From contig OY754973.1 in the NCBI GenBank assembly GCA_963576475.1, forward strand, positions 5,468,893 to 5,532,892: a stretch of DNA of 64,000 bases, written 5' to 3'. Shown piece after piece: positions 52,003-62,214 of the stretch (positions within the stretch are counted from its first letter, which is position 1; each line of letters starts with the position of its first letter). The notes under the pieces are model-generated. The model saw nothing but the letters and a program-made list of their open reading frames with translations, was not told where the DNA came from and searched no databases. Both the position numbers and the translations under genes were made by a program. The stretch is from Molanna angustata (Eukaryota; Arthropoda; Insecta; Trichoptera; Molannidae).

Positions 52003-52316
52003 TAGTGTGTTCTTTGGTTTGCCCAATAAGGGATTTTTACTTTAACAAATCTTATTTTATTTTATAATTGGTAACATTGTTCGGTTTAGATATCATTTAT
52101 TGAATTCTTTGCTTAAATTATATTTTCACTCTCCGCCACTGATATCCTAATAATTTTGTGTTATTGTTACAAATCTGCTTGTGTGTGTGTGTGTGTGCCA
52201 CCACACGACGTGGCTCATCAACTGTATATACTACAATAATATACTTGTAAATGGCAGGAAACTATACCTATAAATAATAGTTCTGCCAAATAAACTTATA
52301 AAAAAAAAAAAAAAAT

Positions 52317-52462
52317 ACGCATTCAATAACAAGTTACCACATTATCCATACTGTACACACAATTAAAAACTGTGTTTCCACCGGGAATCGAACCCGGGAT
52401 CCACCGGGAATCGAACCCGGGACCTTTCAAACATCCAACCAACTTTGCCACGAAGGCCGACA
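52317..52462 (-). mobile_element. tRNA-derived SINE, 5' (promoter) part, split by the LINE, with doubled B box
   Basis: On the minus strand it starts GGCCTTCGTGGC (A-box region) and contains the B-box GGTTCGATTCCC twice in a ~23-bp tandem (52378-52424). It continues to the LINE insertion point within GAATGCGT. Compared with 45088-45326 it lacks about 20 bp before the CCAGAATGTGG region. Confidence 0.85.
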
Positions 52463-52469
52463 ATGCAAA

Positions 52470-53240
52470 AATAGTCAAACTAGGCATTATTTCCAGCGTT
52501 GTGGACATGTTCAGCTGGCTGTAAATCTCTCAACCGAATACAAAGAATCACGTATGTGTTTTAGGATCATCTTTTCATAACCCAACATGCGAGGTTTTTC
52601 TCTGTGTTATTTGCAACATCCAAAGCTATACAAATCACCATCTTAATCCATTGTTTGTTTCACGATCCTGACTGGCTCTCTACTCACTCTCCATCTTCAT
52701 TTTGACAAACGACTTGTTATGACTTAGAGAGATTTTTTTTCTTATTTTCCTCTGTAAGCAGATAAAATAATATGGGTATAATATACCAACGTTCAGAAAA
52801 AAACATAATGTTATCACGAAAGAGAAATCGTACGAGCATAATATCGGATTCAAACAAAGTAATTTACATGAACAAAATATTTTACAAATGGGGAGTTTCA
52901 TAATATTTTCACCATCCATTTCTCAAGTTCATATTTTATTTTATTTAGAAATATATCAGCTTTTTTCAAGATACATAATATAGTTATACAACTGAATACA
53001 AAATAAGCCAATAATGTTTCACTCAAAGTACACAAAGATATTAACATTAAGATGAGAACACCAATCACGATGAATGGATTGAAGGAATAAGATTTATGGA
53101 ATAGTAGAGAGTAATATTTATGTGTAGAGATTTCCAATTTATCATGGGTATAAATTTCTCAAATAAGAGGTGTGGGAAGAAGATGGTAGAAGAGGTGTAG
53201 GAAGGCCGAAACTTCAAATAGCCGGTGTGCGGAATTGAAG
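52470..53240. other. AT-rich DNA, nothing firm
   Basis: Short frames without motifs. 53160-53215 may be another LINE scrap. Confidence 0.4.
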
Positions 53241-53249
53241 ATAAAAAGC

Positions 53250-53870
53250 TATGATAAATCGAAACTTTACTCTGAGAATAGAATCGTTTCTTTCTAAACA
53301 CCATGAAGTAATCAGCGGTATACCGCAAGGTTCCATGCTTGGTCCAATACTGTTTATTCTATACATTCTGAACCTCGGAGCAAACATAGAAAGCACTCCC
53401 AGCTTCTTTGCAGATAAAACAGAGTACTTCGCAAATCCACTGACTGCCCACAACGTACTACAAAGTGACTTGGATCAGATTCATAAATGGACAAAACGTT
53501 GGTTAATGAATCTGAAAGGTGGAAATCGTGGAATCACATTCTGCGAGGAGAAAAGTATTAATTGTTGCAGCTGATAATACAGGGCAAGATTGAGGGTAGT
53601 CGTGGAGTTAGGAGAAGGCAGATGTCATGGCTGCGCAATATCCGACAGTGGACTGGAATAACGCAGGTAGGAGAACTGGTCCGAATGGCGCAGGACAGAG
53701 AGGCATTCTCAAGAGTGATCGCCAACGTCGGGGGGACCTGATACGGCACACAGAGAAGAAGAAGAATGAATCTGTATGCTTCCAAATGCACCTTGGGCAT
53801 TACTATCTCAGAGGATTTGAAATGGTGTGAACATATCAAAACCTTCTATTCTACACTTTCTAAAAATCAT
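53250..53870 (+). pseudogene. Jockey/CR1-like reverse transcriptase fragment
   Basis: From 53251: SGIPQGSMLGPILFILYILN, then FFADKT where an active enzyme has (Y/F)ADDT, then HKWTKRWLMNL at ~53520. The frame is interrupted by a foreign segment (53522-53770) and resumes with LGITISEDLKWCEHIKTF to 53870. The FADD aspartate replaced by Lys, the truncation and the insertion show it is inactive. Confidence 0.75.
53522..53770 (+). pseudogene. RTE-like ORF2 tail inserted into the preceding reverse transcriptase
   Basis: HILRGEKY, a stop, LLQLIIQGKIEGSRGVRRRQ, then WLRNIRQWTGITQVGELVRM and AFSRVIANVGGT, stop, and an AGAAGAAGAAGAATG-like tail. It sits in the same orientation within the RT frame that continues on either side. 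Confidence 0.65.
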
Positions 53871-53894
53871 TTCACCACTTGGATATCAACACTT

Positions 53895-53940
53895 TTGCAA
53901 TAATAATAATAACAATAACATAATAATAATAATAACATCC
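53895..53940 (+). repeat. (TAA)n microsatellite
   Basis: Imperfect AATAATAATAACAATAACAT run. Confidence 0.8.
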
Positions 53941-54004
53941 TGAAAGCTATGTATGTATATACCTTGAATCCGGACTAAATATTTATCATGTTGTTGTTTT
54001 GTAT

Positions 54005-54380
54005 GTAAACTTGTTGTGATACATACGTACATACTATCACGCCATGTCCCTCACGGGGTAGGCAGAGAGGACTACACGTCACATTTTTTTTGACACACAT
54101 TCATCCATCGTCTTTAACATGTCCGTCTGCTGTTCACGCTTCTAACATTTCCACCTTTCAGATTATCGTTAACATGGTTATGCCATCCTTTTCTTGGGTG
54201 ACCCCGACCTCTTATTTCATTTCTTTCCTCCTTGTATATTTTCTTCGTCAGGTGATCCTCAAGCATTCTTTCCAAGTGACCAAACCATCTCAATGTGTTA
54301 ACTTTCATTCTATGAATTACGCCTTTCTTTATCTTACATTCTTCCTTGTGTCCTCGTTTCTTTCCCTGTCATACATCGTG
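54005..54380 (-). pseudogene. non-LTR ORF2 tail of the WFGH...LTKKIY type
   Basis: The minus strand encodes MKVNTLRWFGHLERMLEDHL then TKKIYKEERNEIRGRGHPRK and GWHNHVND. The 3' side ends at a CATACGTACATAC tail (54022). Confidence 0.7.
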
Positions 54381-54419
54381 GAAAGCATTTTCCTTCCTGG
54401 CGAGCATGTTCCAAGCAAT

Positions 54420-54642
54420 TGATGGCCCGATAAGGATATCGAAAAGAGTTATGGCAGGAAACAGAGCTTTTAGACCAGTAAAGAATGATCGCAACATATC
54501 AAATGATGTTGCCATCCATAACGAAATCGTAGTGCCGAACTTGACGAATGCAAGTGAAACCTGGACATGGCAGAATGCGCACGACAGCAGAATAAATGCA
54601 GTTGGAATAAGAACGCTAAGACGAATTTGTGATAGATAAGAA
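54420..54642 (+). pseudogene. RTE-like ORF2 fragment
   Basis: GNRAFRPVKNDRNISNDVAI, NEIVVPNLTNASETWTWQNA, INAVGIRTLRRICDR and stop. The VLVPTLLYGSETW...MRSLRRICG order is that of insect RTE-type LINEs. Confidence 0.65.
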
Positions 54643-54649
54643 TTGTCCT

Positions 54650-54800
54650 TCTTTTTCTTTATTAGCCTTCTTCCTTCCACTGCATGAGATAGGCCTCTTC
54701 CATTTCCTTCCACCTTTGTCTGTTTGATGCCATCTGCATCCATTTTCTCCCCGCCGCGCAGCCGTCCTGATAATATCATCGGTCCATCTTTTTTGTGCCC
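54650..54800 (-). pseudogene. RTE-like ORF2 C-terminal fragment
   Basis: The minus strand over two frames gives QKRWTDDIIRTA, then QMASNRQRWKEMEEAYLMQW and KEEG, the common end of this LINE type. It continues upstream at 55190-55335 after an insertion. Confidence 0.6.
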
Positions 54801-54804
54801 TGCA

Positions 54805-55190
54805 GTTTTTTTTTATTATTTTTTATTTTTACATAGTATTATTAGACATAAAACAGCGTAAGTAACATAACAAGAATTATAACAACAAAATATATTAGTA
54901 CATTAACAAAGTAGGTACAGTTTTACATGTAAATTTGTCCGAGTTGTACGCTGTATAAAAAATATTGACACGTTGGACGCCCAACTAGGAGAACCTGTTT
55001 TAGGACGTCCGATAGAAATAGTTACTATAGTAGCAATACAATAATGATTCTAAAAATAAGGTAAATTTATCAAATTTTTAGGTCCAATTAAGTTAGAAGT
55101 GAAGTCAATTTATTATTTGATTCATCTATACCTATGGATTCATCTATAGCCAAGCAATTATTGTTTTTTTCAGCACATTTCTGTTTCAGC
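54805..55190 (-). mobile_element. retroposon-like insertion with A-rich tail, unidentified
   Basis: Read on the minus strand it ends in an AATAAAAAATAATAAAAAAA tail (54808-54840) and separates two adjacent parts of one RTE-like fragment. The body is not recognised. Confidence 0.35.
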
Positions 55191-55335
55191 CATCAGGTTG
55201 TAGTTGCATCAGTCAGTTGTATCTTCTATTTGCCCATGGTCTCCATTTAAGGATTTTTGGGGCCCAGCGCTCACCAACTTGCCATTTGATGACGACTTCT
55301 ACTCGGGTCCGACGCCTTATTTTAATATGAATTGA
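55190..55335 (-). pseudogene. RTE-like ORF2 fragment, upstream part
   Basis: The minus strand gives WAPKILKWRPWANRRYN, then stops, matching the RWGRKVLEWRP segment that precedes RPxxRWxDDI in these LINEs. Confidence 0.5.
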
Positions 55336-55339
55336 AAAA

Positions 55340-55995
55340 TATGAATTTATGAATACAAATGATACGATTCCTTAGATGATTTTAAAACTTGAGTACGCGT
55401 TCTTTTGTTCAACTAATAAAACAATTAAAAGGCTTCCATGAGGTTCTGTTGATGCAATCATTTTTTCCATTCACAAAGATACCCTAATAACATTGTGTAC
55501 ATATTCATTATAGCGTCTGGTTGTATCCGTGGCGAAACTCTCCCGCCTGGTTGTACATATGTGAATGTGTTGTGATTAATATGAAAATAAGGGATAAAAG
55601 TTACCAGTATTCAAAATATTTAGTGTTTGGTTGTTGTAAATGATTAATTCAATAAAAAAATAAATGTTAATCGTGTTACGAGCGCTATGAATGTAAATTA
55701 GAAATATCGGAGAGTGAAAGTAATTTATTCAAATAATAACTGCCACTTTAAATTTCATTTCTCCGGGGAGTTTTACTTCACAAAGGCAATAAGTAATTAA
55801 ATAAGAAATAACGAATTATGAATATTCAATCTTTTTTGTTCGTAAATTTGATTAAACGCAAAATATTATGGGATTAGATTTTCGTTGAACTAAGGGATAT
55901 AATATGAAGGAATTATGATATGACATGTCACAAATAAATTTGGTACCTACCCTATCACCTTTTTTCATAAAACTAATTCTTTCATACTATTTATT
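55340..55995. other. AT-rich DNA, nothing recognised
   Basis: No frame or motif. Confidence 0.5.
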
Positions 55996-55999
55996 ATAT

Positions 56000-56203
56000 T
56001 TTATTTATTTTATTTTAACAGGTAGGCACTATATCAAATATTAATTTAACACGCACCCAATAACAAGTTGTCACATTCTAGAGACTTACGATATAAATCG
56101 TCTCACAGAAAACACAATTAAAAACTGTGTCTCCACCGGGAATCGAACCGGGACCTTTGGATCTGCAGTCAGATACCTAACCAACTGGGCCATGAAGGCC
56201 GAC
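56000..56203 (-). mobile_element. tRNA-derived SINE copy
   Basis: The reverse strand starts GGCCTTCATGGCCCAGTTGG (A box) and has GGTTCGATTCCC (B box), CTAGAATGTGACAAC, and ends in an AAATAAAATA-type tail. Confidence 0.85.
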
Positions 56204-56574
56204 AATACTATATCACACAATCAAGTTTTACTCGTGCTTAGATGAAAACATCTTATAGCTGAATAATCAAAGACATCGGTTCGGCATTCCTGAGGCAGCA
56301 ATAACTTAACTTCGACATCTAACGTCTCCAATTTTGAATTTATAGAAAATTTGATATGTGTTTGTTAAATTTACATGTTAGAAAACACATGGTAGCACAA
56401 TAAATTCCGTTAGTATAATATTTTTTTTTAAAAATATTATGTAAGACAAAAAATGATAAAACAGGGTATAAAATAAAAAAAAATAAGGCCAATAAAGATG
56501 AAGCATTATGCACTTTTAAATCTTTCGATTGTATGTGAACTGTGTACTAAAAGAAATGTGAACTGTGTACTCAA

Positions 56575-56625
56575 CACCAGTTGATTATGGCCTTATAAGC
56601 CGAAACGGTCGTCGGGAGTAAAATA
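56575..56625 (+). ncRNA. degenerate hammerhead-like motif
   Basis: TTGATTATG, stem GGCC...(A)GCC around TTATAA, then CGAAAC and GGTCGTC. The first core word differs from CTGANGA at two positions. Followed by AGTAAAATAAATAAATTG. Confidence 0.3.
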
Positions 56626-56659
56626 AATAAATTGTGGAATTATATATGTGTTCATATTC

Positions 56660-57270
56660 ATCATTATCATGAAGCATTATAACGCATGAAATTGGATAAA
56701 CCATATACAAATTACAATTGTTTTAATCTCACTGCTTTGTTTGAATCTTCCTATTTTAATCTTACTAATTGTTTTAATCTTACTATTAAACTATAAAAAT
56801 GTAATTAAAAAGTCCAAAATGGTTGTTAGCAAGTAATATAATTATTTATGGATCATTGTTAAGAAAATCTTTAAAGCTAAGCACTCAAACCTACAAGATT
56901 GTAAGGGAATTTACAGGTCGTTTGTAACAGGTAATAGTACGCGTTAAACATTTAACTGTATCTTACTAAATAGTGAGGGTTTCCATATAAATACCACATT
57001 AATACCCCCATTTAATCTTCGGTAATGGTAACATTATGGATGTAACAGGTTCGGTGGAGAGTTCAGGAAAACATCTTGTGAACCGCACTTTGAGAAAGTC
57101 ATTTCAATAAATTCTTTATTTGGAAGTAAACAGGTAAGTGTTATAAATAACTTTAGGCTTTAAATCGTTGGTTCTTATATAGAGTTAAAGGAAAATCTGC
57201 CCAATATAGAAATTTTAATGCTTGGTATGTACGCAGATATATTTTTTTATCAATTAAATTTAAAAAAAAA
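56660..57270. other. AT-rich DNA, nothing recognised
   Basis: No frame or repeat copy was recognised. Confidence 0.45.
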
Positions 57271-57274
57271 TCTC

Positions 57275-57440
57275 CTCACTATTCCAAGGGGATATAGTGG
57301 GGAGTTATGAATTCGCAATTTTAAAGGTTATTTTTTTATTGCAGATAATCAACTAGTATCATGCTGAGATTGTATTTTGAAAGTATCATCACAATGTATC
57401 TGTGTGTGCTATGTGCTATGTATGGCGTGTTTATTTTACT
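57275..57440 (+). repeat. Rep-B remnant
   Basis: CTCCTCACTATTCC...ATAGTGGGGAGTTATGAATT parallels the Rep-B start hairpin, followed by a diverged body with GTATCATGCTGAGATTG. Confidence 0.4.
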
Positions 57441-57477
57441 TTATCGATTATAGACTAAAGTATAAATGAATAAATAA

Positions 57478-57546
57478 ATAACTTTGTATTTTTCCACAAT
57501 ATTAAATAATGTGGAAAAATAAAAGTTATTTATTTATTCATTTAAA
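57478..57546. repeat. short foldback
   Basis: AATGAATAAATAAATAACTT...TTTTTCCACA pairs with TGTGGAAAAA...AAGTTATTTATTTATTCATT around ATATTAAATAA. Confidence 0.8.
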
Positions 57547-57943
57547 ATGGATTTCCACTCTGTAAACACAAAAACCCTAGAATGACTGGTTAGTTGGAAG
57601 AAATTGCCATACGGCAATAAACTCGCCACTTGCGCAGGGTGCAAGGAAGTGTTTATTATTTATTTATTTTAATGACTAAAGTATAATTAGATTATTTTAA
57701 TTTTTTGCGAATTTTTATATCTAATACTCGTTATGATCCCATTAGATTTTGAAGGATATCTGAACAGTTCTTCTCAATTTTTTTAACGGTCATATATTTG
57801 AAAGAGACTCCAAGCTTAGGAAACTTAAAATTTGAAATTTTTATTTTCAAATTGCAAAATAGGCACATCATTTTCATAAAATGGCATTGAAGATTTATCA
57901 AGTTTTCATAATATATTAAAATGAAATACTGATTTATAATCAA

Positions 57944-58034
57944 CTTCCACTTTATTTAATAGACTGACTAGTTTCACTACTCTGAAGATGCTCGTCTAGA
58001 GCGAAACAAGTTAGTCTATTAAATATAGTGGAAG
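57944..58034 (+). ncRNA. hammerhead-ribozyme-like motif, possible Penelope-like element remnant
   Basis: CTGAAGA (57982-57988), one extra T, stem II GCTC / GAGC around GTCTA (57990-58002), GAAAC (58003-58007), and a GTC (58013-58015). The flanks CTTCCACTTTATTTAATA (57944) and TATTAAATATAGTGGAAG (58017) pair over 17 of 18 bases. CUGANGA, stem II and GAAA are the hammerhead core, and such motifs are known in the pseudo-LTRs of Penelope-like retroelements. The extra T after CTGAAGA departs from the consensus, so activity is uncertain. Confidence 0.4.
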
Positions 58035-58184
58035 AAAATTATAAATGAGTATTTTATTTTTAAATATATTATTATGGAATTCCATAAAGTATTGTCGATC
58101 GATAAAGTTAACAAAAAAAAACAAAAGTTTTCATAATAAACTATTTAAATCAAATATAATTTTCACACCCATTTCATGAAAATT

Positions 58185-58965
58185 CTAAAAAAAATTCCAT
58201 ACAAAATTTAAAACTGGGAAGTTTTTTTTAACATGTCTACGTAGGGGACACCAGCTATTAGGAATTGGGTCCATTTTACTCTTCCGAAGAATCGCACTAC
58301 GTAGCGTTGATAGGGGTTTGCAATCTAGATAAGTGTTTATTAATTCGGATTTTAAAAAGACGGGTTGTACGAAGGTGGAAACACAGAATTCGGAAGATCG
58401 TTCCACAGTCGGGCTGCTGTATTAATAAAGGAGTTCGAGAAGCGACTGGTTCGTATATGTTGAAGGTCCACTGTGAATGGGTGCTGCGATTGAGTAAAAC
58501 GAGTGACTCTGTTGCGGTAGTATCTACAGAATAAACTTAAAATACCGACTTTGCGTCTGTGTTCTAATGATTGCAATCCATCAGTCAGTGACAGCGTCGA
58601 GGGTATTCAGTAGGTATTGGGGGGGCGCCACTCCAGATGTGACTACCATATTCAATAATTGGATGTATTTGCGCTTTGTTGAGTATGCAGATCTGGGTCT
58701 TAGTAAAATATCTACGCGCTTTATGTAGTACGCTCAATTTTTTGGAGGTGAGTTTCACCTTAGCTTCAATGGAGCCCCTGTAGTGTAGTTGGTTTGTTAT
58801 AGATACTCCAAGCAGGTCGATAGAGCTGCTGTTAGGTAGGGTGCTTCCGTTGAAAGACACTTGCAATTCATTGAGGTTTCTCTTCGCAGAAATTAGACAG
58901 ACTTGGGTTTTTGAGACGTTAAATGAAACAAGATTTCTTTCACCCCAGGTACTTGGTAGTGAGAG
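58185..58965 (-). pseudogene. non-LTR ORF2 C-terminal pseudogene
   Basis: Minus strand: NLVSFNVSKTQVCLISAKRN, LGVSITNQLHYRGSIEAKVK, LSVLHKARRYFTKTQICILN, IEYGSHIWSGAPP, a frameshift with a deletion near 58610, then QHPFTVDLQHIRTSRFSNSF, NTAARLWNDLPNSVFPPSYN and the end near 58310. The SKTQ, LGV, KARRYF, E(Y)xSHxWAGAP and LWN-LP order marks a LINE type abundant in moth genomes. The polymerase core is missing. Its right border meets a Rep-B end (GGCCACAACCCACTCGTTT, 58974). Confidence 0.75.
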
Positions 58966-58999
58966 TACAGCAATGGCCACAACCCACTCGTTTGATATT

Positions 59000-59580
59000 A
59001 GTGTTGAGTAGGTATAGGTAGGCATTCAGAAAATATCGAAATACATTCTATCGATTGCCACCAAATTTTGGTGGTGGTGTGTATCAAGAAATGTTTGCTT
59101 AAGTCATGTCCATAGATTATTGGTCTGTGATTTAAACATTGAATGTGCTTGGGATACAACCGTTACGACTCACTTTATAAACCATTCCCTTGGCCCTAAG
59201 TCCTACTTATGTCAGCTCTATATTTTCTTTACTCTATTATTATTATCACTTTTTTCTACCAATCGATGTATGTCGCTCATTTTGAATAGTATGTATGCCA
59301 AATTATATATATGATAAGCATGTCACAATCTCCAGACACCAATATTGTTTACAATTTTCGTCACGTCAAGTATTTATTACGTATTCAGATGCTCCTCTCG
59401 GTGTAAGGAGTGAGAACCAAACAAGACACGTTTTTGTCTGACAAATATTTATCGCATTATTTACATTCATACATGTTACTTATACATAATTTATTCAGGT
59501 GTCACACATTTCCTTCTTTGAGTACATCGTAGATCTTATTTTAAAAGTACGCCCAACGGAAGCGGCTTTTTGTGAAATGT
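59000..59580. other. no feature recognised
   Basis: AT-rich, with GTGAGAACCAAACAAGACAC near 59409 resembling a Rep-B interior word. Confidence 0.4.
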
Positions 59581-59589
59581 TTTCAATTA

Positions 59590-59800
59590 TTTTGCACTAA
59601 AACGAGGTCAGCAACCGGAATAGAATATTGACGGCAGTAATATTATTGTAAGAGGTACTTTTCTATGGAGGAACGTTCGAGAACCGTAGTGGACATTGAC
59701 CCGGCTCATACTCATTTGACCACCACCCTGAGGGTATAAAAGGCCATGTAGCGCTCGACACCCAATCGTAGTTAACGACATCTACCGTAAAGATTTACAT
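59590..59800 (+). promoter_or_regulatory. possible LTR or promoter with TATA box
   Basis: GGTATAAAAGGCCATG at 59734-59749, about 30 bp before ACCCAATCGTAGTTAACG, in a GC-richer ~200-bp block, looks like the U3/R promoter of an insect LTR retrotransposon. LTR ends (TG...CA) and a second copy were not found. Confidence 0.3.
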
Positions 59801-59914
59801 TGTCAGATGCTCTATTTTTAATTGTATATATTTTTTGTAGTTACTTATGTCTCTCCCTTTCTCTCTCTCTCCCCTAAATATGAATAATTCCTGTTTTAAG
59901 ACAGACTATAACAC

Positions 59915-60040
59915 CGTTGCGCAAGCGCATAAAGTGATCACATGAACCAGCCGATAACAGGTCGCAAGCCTTATAAGTGCCTTGAGTTCCTGGTTCTCCC
60001 ATATTATTCCAACTTCGTCTCATATGAGATTTAAAATTCT
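59915..60040 (-). repeat. Rep-C fragment (old copy)
   Basis: GTTGCGCAAGCGCATAAAGT, GCCGATAACAGGTCGCAAGC and CCAACTTCGTCTCAT. Confidence 0.65.
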
Positions 60041-60324
60041 TTCAAAAAAGACCTCTGGTTTCTCTCGACGTCACCCTTTAAGTTTGTTTTATACTCAATA
60101 GTTTTTAAACCTTTGAACTATTCTTTATACTTTAAAAACTTTCACGAAGTAATTGATTTCCGATAAATGCACACGTTATGATTTCAGCGAATTCTTAGAT
60201 TTTTCAGATGAATAAATGGTATTTGGCAAAAAAATGCCATCTGGCAGAAAATATAATACATGGCAAAAAATAATTTGATAATTTGAAGATGGGATAATCA
60301 TTTGAAACGATTTTATTTTAAATA

Positions 60325-60435
60325 TACTTTGACAGGCATAGATCGTGTTTCCTTTTATAAAGTAATGCACACCCGCACACTTGTCGCTGGTTACATCATA
60401 ATGTGGGATATGCCGTGATGAATTTATGAATGATG
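60325..60435 (+). repeat. Rep-A copy (3' part)
   Basis: CTTTTATAAAGTAATGCACA, CCCGCACACTTGTCGCTGGT and GGGATATGCCGTGATGAATT. Confidence 0.65.
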
Positions 60436-60439
60436 TTTG

Positions 60440-61090
60440 TTAATTTAGCAATAAACAATATAAAAACAGTCCCATATACGCCACATGTCAAGTATTTTTT
60501 TTCGAGTCAACTGTTGAAATGTAAGGAGACCTTAAAAATACCTTTTCACTTTTTGATTTATAAAAGTTAAACATGTTTCAAAACGTACGTAGGAAACTAA
60601 TGTTGAATGGTTATTTCAGTACGCGTAATAATGATATTTATTAGACCAATAAAAATGAAATAGAGAAAGCAGCATTCTTAGATTAGAAGTAATTAATTGT
60701 CGTGTTCGTGATTGTTCGCCTTGCATTGTAATACGTAATAAACAATAAAAACTCTTTAGAAATAACCTTAAAATTGTATAATCAACTAAAAATATTTAAG
60801 TTACAAGTAAGTAGGTATATACTGCTCAAAACAAAAAATAGTTGTGTTTAAAATATTTCCATCTGTAAGTGGCGAGTTTAATTAGTAATAAATCCGGAAT
60901 AACCAGTGTTTTCGGACCCTTATAGAAGAGAAAATAATAAATCCGTGAAAAACTTTTTTTATAAAAATAATTGAACTCACGTCACCGGCTCAGAAGTCAA
61001 ATGAAATACCAAAATATTTATTTTTGTGGAAAAAGCTCCTGAGAAGTATAAGATTTCGTTCGTCTATACTCTATAGCATAAACATTTATG
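60440..61090. other. AT-rich DNA, nothing recognised
   Basis: No frame or repeat copy. Confidence 0.5.
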
Positions 61091-61099
61091 TTTACTATT

Positions 61100-61255
61100 T
61101 GGAATGGCAGAGATTGATGGACAATGTTACCCGAGATCTGAACGTGCTGAATGCTTGTGATGACTGGGAGTCCACTGCAGCTGACAGGAAGGCTTGGAAA
61201 GCTATTGTTCAGGAGGCTCTACCGGAGTTGTATGGCCATCGGAAGTAAGTAAGTA
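61100..61255 (+). pseudogene. non-LTR ORF2 C-terminal scrap
   Basis: WQRLMDNVTRDLNVLNACDD, then ADRKAWKAIVQEALPELYGH and a stop, resembling the W-D-(V/I)-D-L...A-DR-WR-(L/I)V-EA tail of insect LINEs. The open frame further upstream is incidental. Confidence 0.5.
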
Positions 61256-61259
61256 TTTG

Positions 61260-62210
61260 GAATGTTTGAGAATGTAATTATATTTTATTCTTTTCACTAA
61301 GACATTATTTTCATGTTCGTGGTTTATTCTTTCTGAATATGTATAAAGGCAAAATGTTTTAGTTAATATTTAGTAAGATAGATTCATTGTCGTTCACAAA
61401 ACACCGTTTTTAACAAGGATATATCAAAGTAATAGATACGTTACTAGTGTTTAAATTCGGTAAACAATGGTCGTTCGGAAAGTACAGTGCCTACCTCACT
61501 TAATATTTACCGCACATTAGTTTAGTTCGGTATTTTCGTAGTCAAAATTCCATCTTGTATAATGAAAACATGTAAAAGTTAGGTACACTTGAAATGTGAA
61601 CGACCAGATATATCATTTATTCATTAACTTAATTCAATATGTTTCGATTTTTTTTTTGAGTACACGACAGATTAGTCAAGTCATATTCGCTTGTAGCTAT
61701 GTAGAAAGATTCTGTTGTTGTATTAGCTTTTATACACAGCTATAACTTAAAATAAGTTCGTCTCTTTCACAGTCATTGTTTCGTTTGAGAGACTTTTATA
61801 ATAACCCATAAGCAGAACGGGTGGTGGTGGGGGAAGAACAGACTATTATAATGTGATTGCACAGGATTAAAAGAGAAAATATATCTGCAGTGTGTGTCTA
61901 TTATTGTGTGATCTCTTTCTCACTTAAAGTACTCTGTCGTGCGTGCTCTTTCTTGGTGATATTGTAAGAATTCGTTTAAATGTACCACTGTTGTAGAGCG
62001 TTTTGTTCTCATATTACGTGTCTTTAATATGTAAAATGTATAAACCATAAAATGTCATTGATTTTTAATTATTCGACTCTATTTTTTTATTTGATTTCGT
62101 GCAGTGCACATTTTACAAATATTATCATACACATGGCGTAGTCAAATAAAATTAGCACACTTTTAACTTTTTTTGCAAGGTTTGATAGTCTTTCAAACAC
62201 ATTCGGATGT
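61260..62210. other. no feature recognised
   Basis: AT-rich with a short GC-richer stretch at 61810-61850 (GGTGGTGGTGGGGGAAG). Confidence 0.45.
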
Positions 62211-62214
62211 TTCA

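Larger units (their letters stand above)
46233..52316 (+). mobile_element. full-length I-type non-LTR retrotransposon (LINE)
   Basis: About 6.08 kb flanked by a 10-bp direct repeat (ACGCATTCAA at 46223-46232 and 52317-52326). It has a ~230-bp 5' UTR without a TATA box, ORF1 (46463-47869), a 101-bp spacer, ORF2 (47971-51759), a ~540-bp T-rich 3' UTR with TA and GT runs, an AATAAA-like signal near 52290 and a ~16-nt A-tail. ORF2 carries APE endonuclease, reverse transcriptase and RNase H, the layout of the I group of arthropod LINEs. Jockey and CR1 types lack RNase H. Both frames are open, and the target site is a SINE whose two halves remain in register. This suggests a recent, perhaps still mobile copy. 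The exact clade name is inference. Confidence 0.9.
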
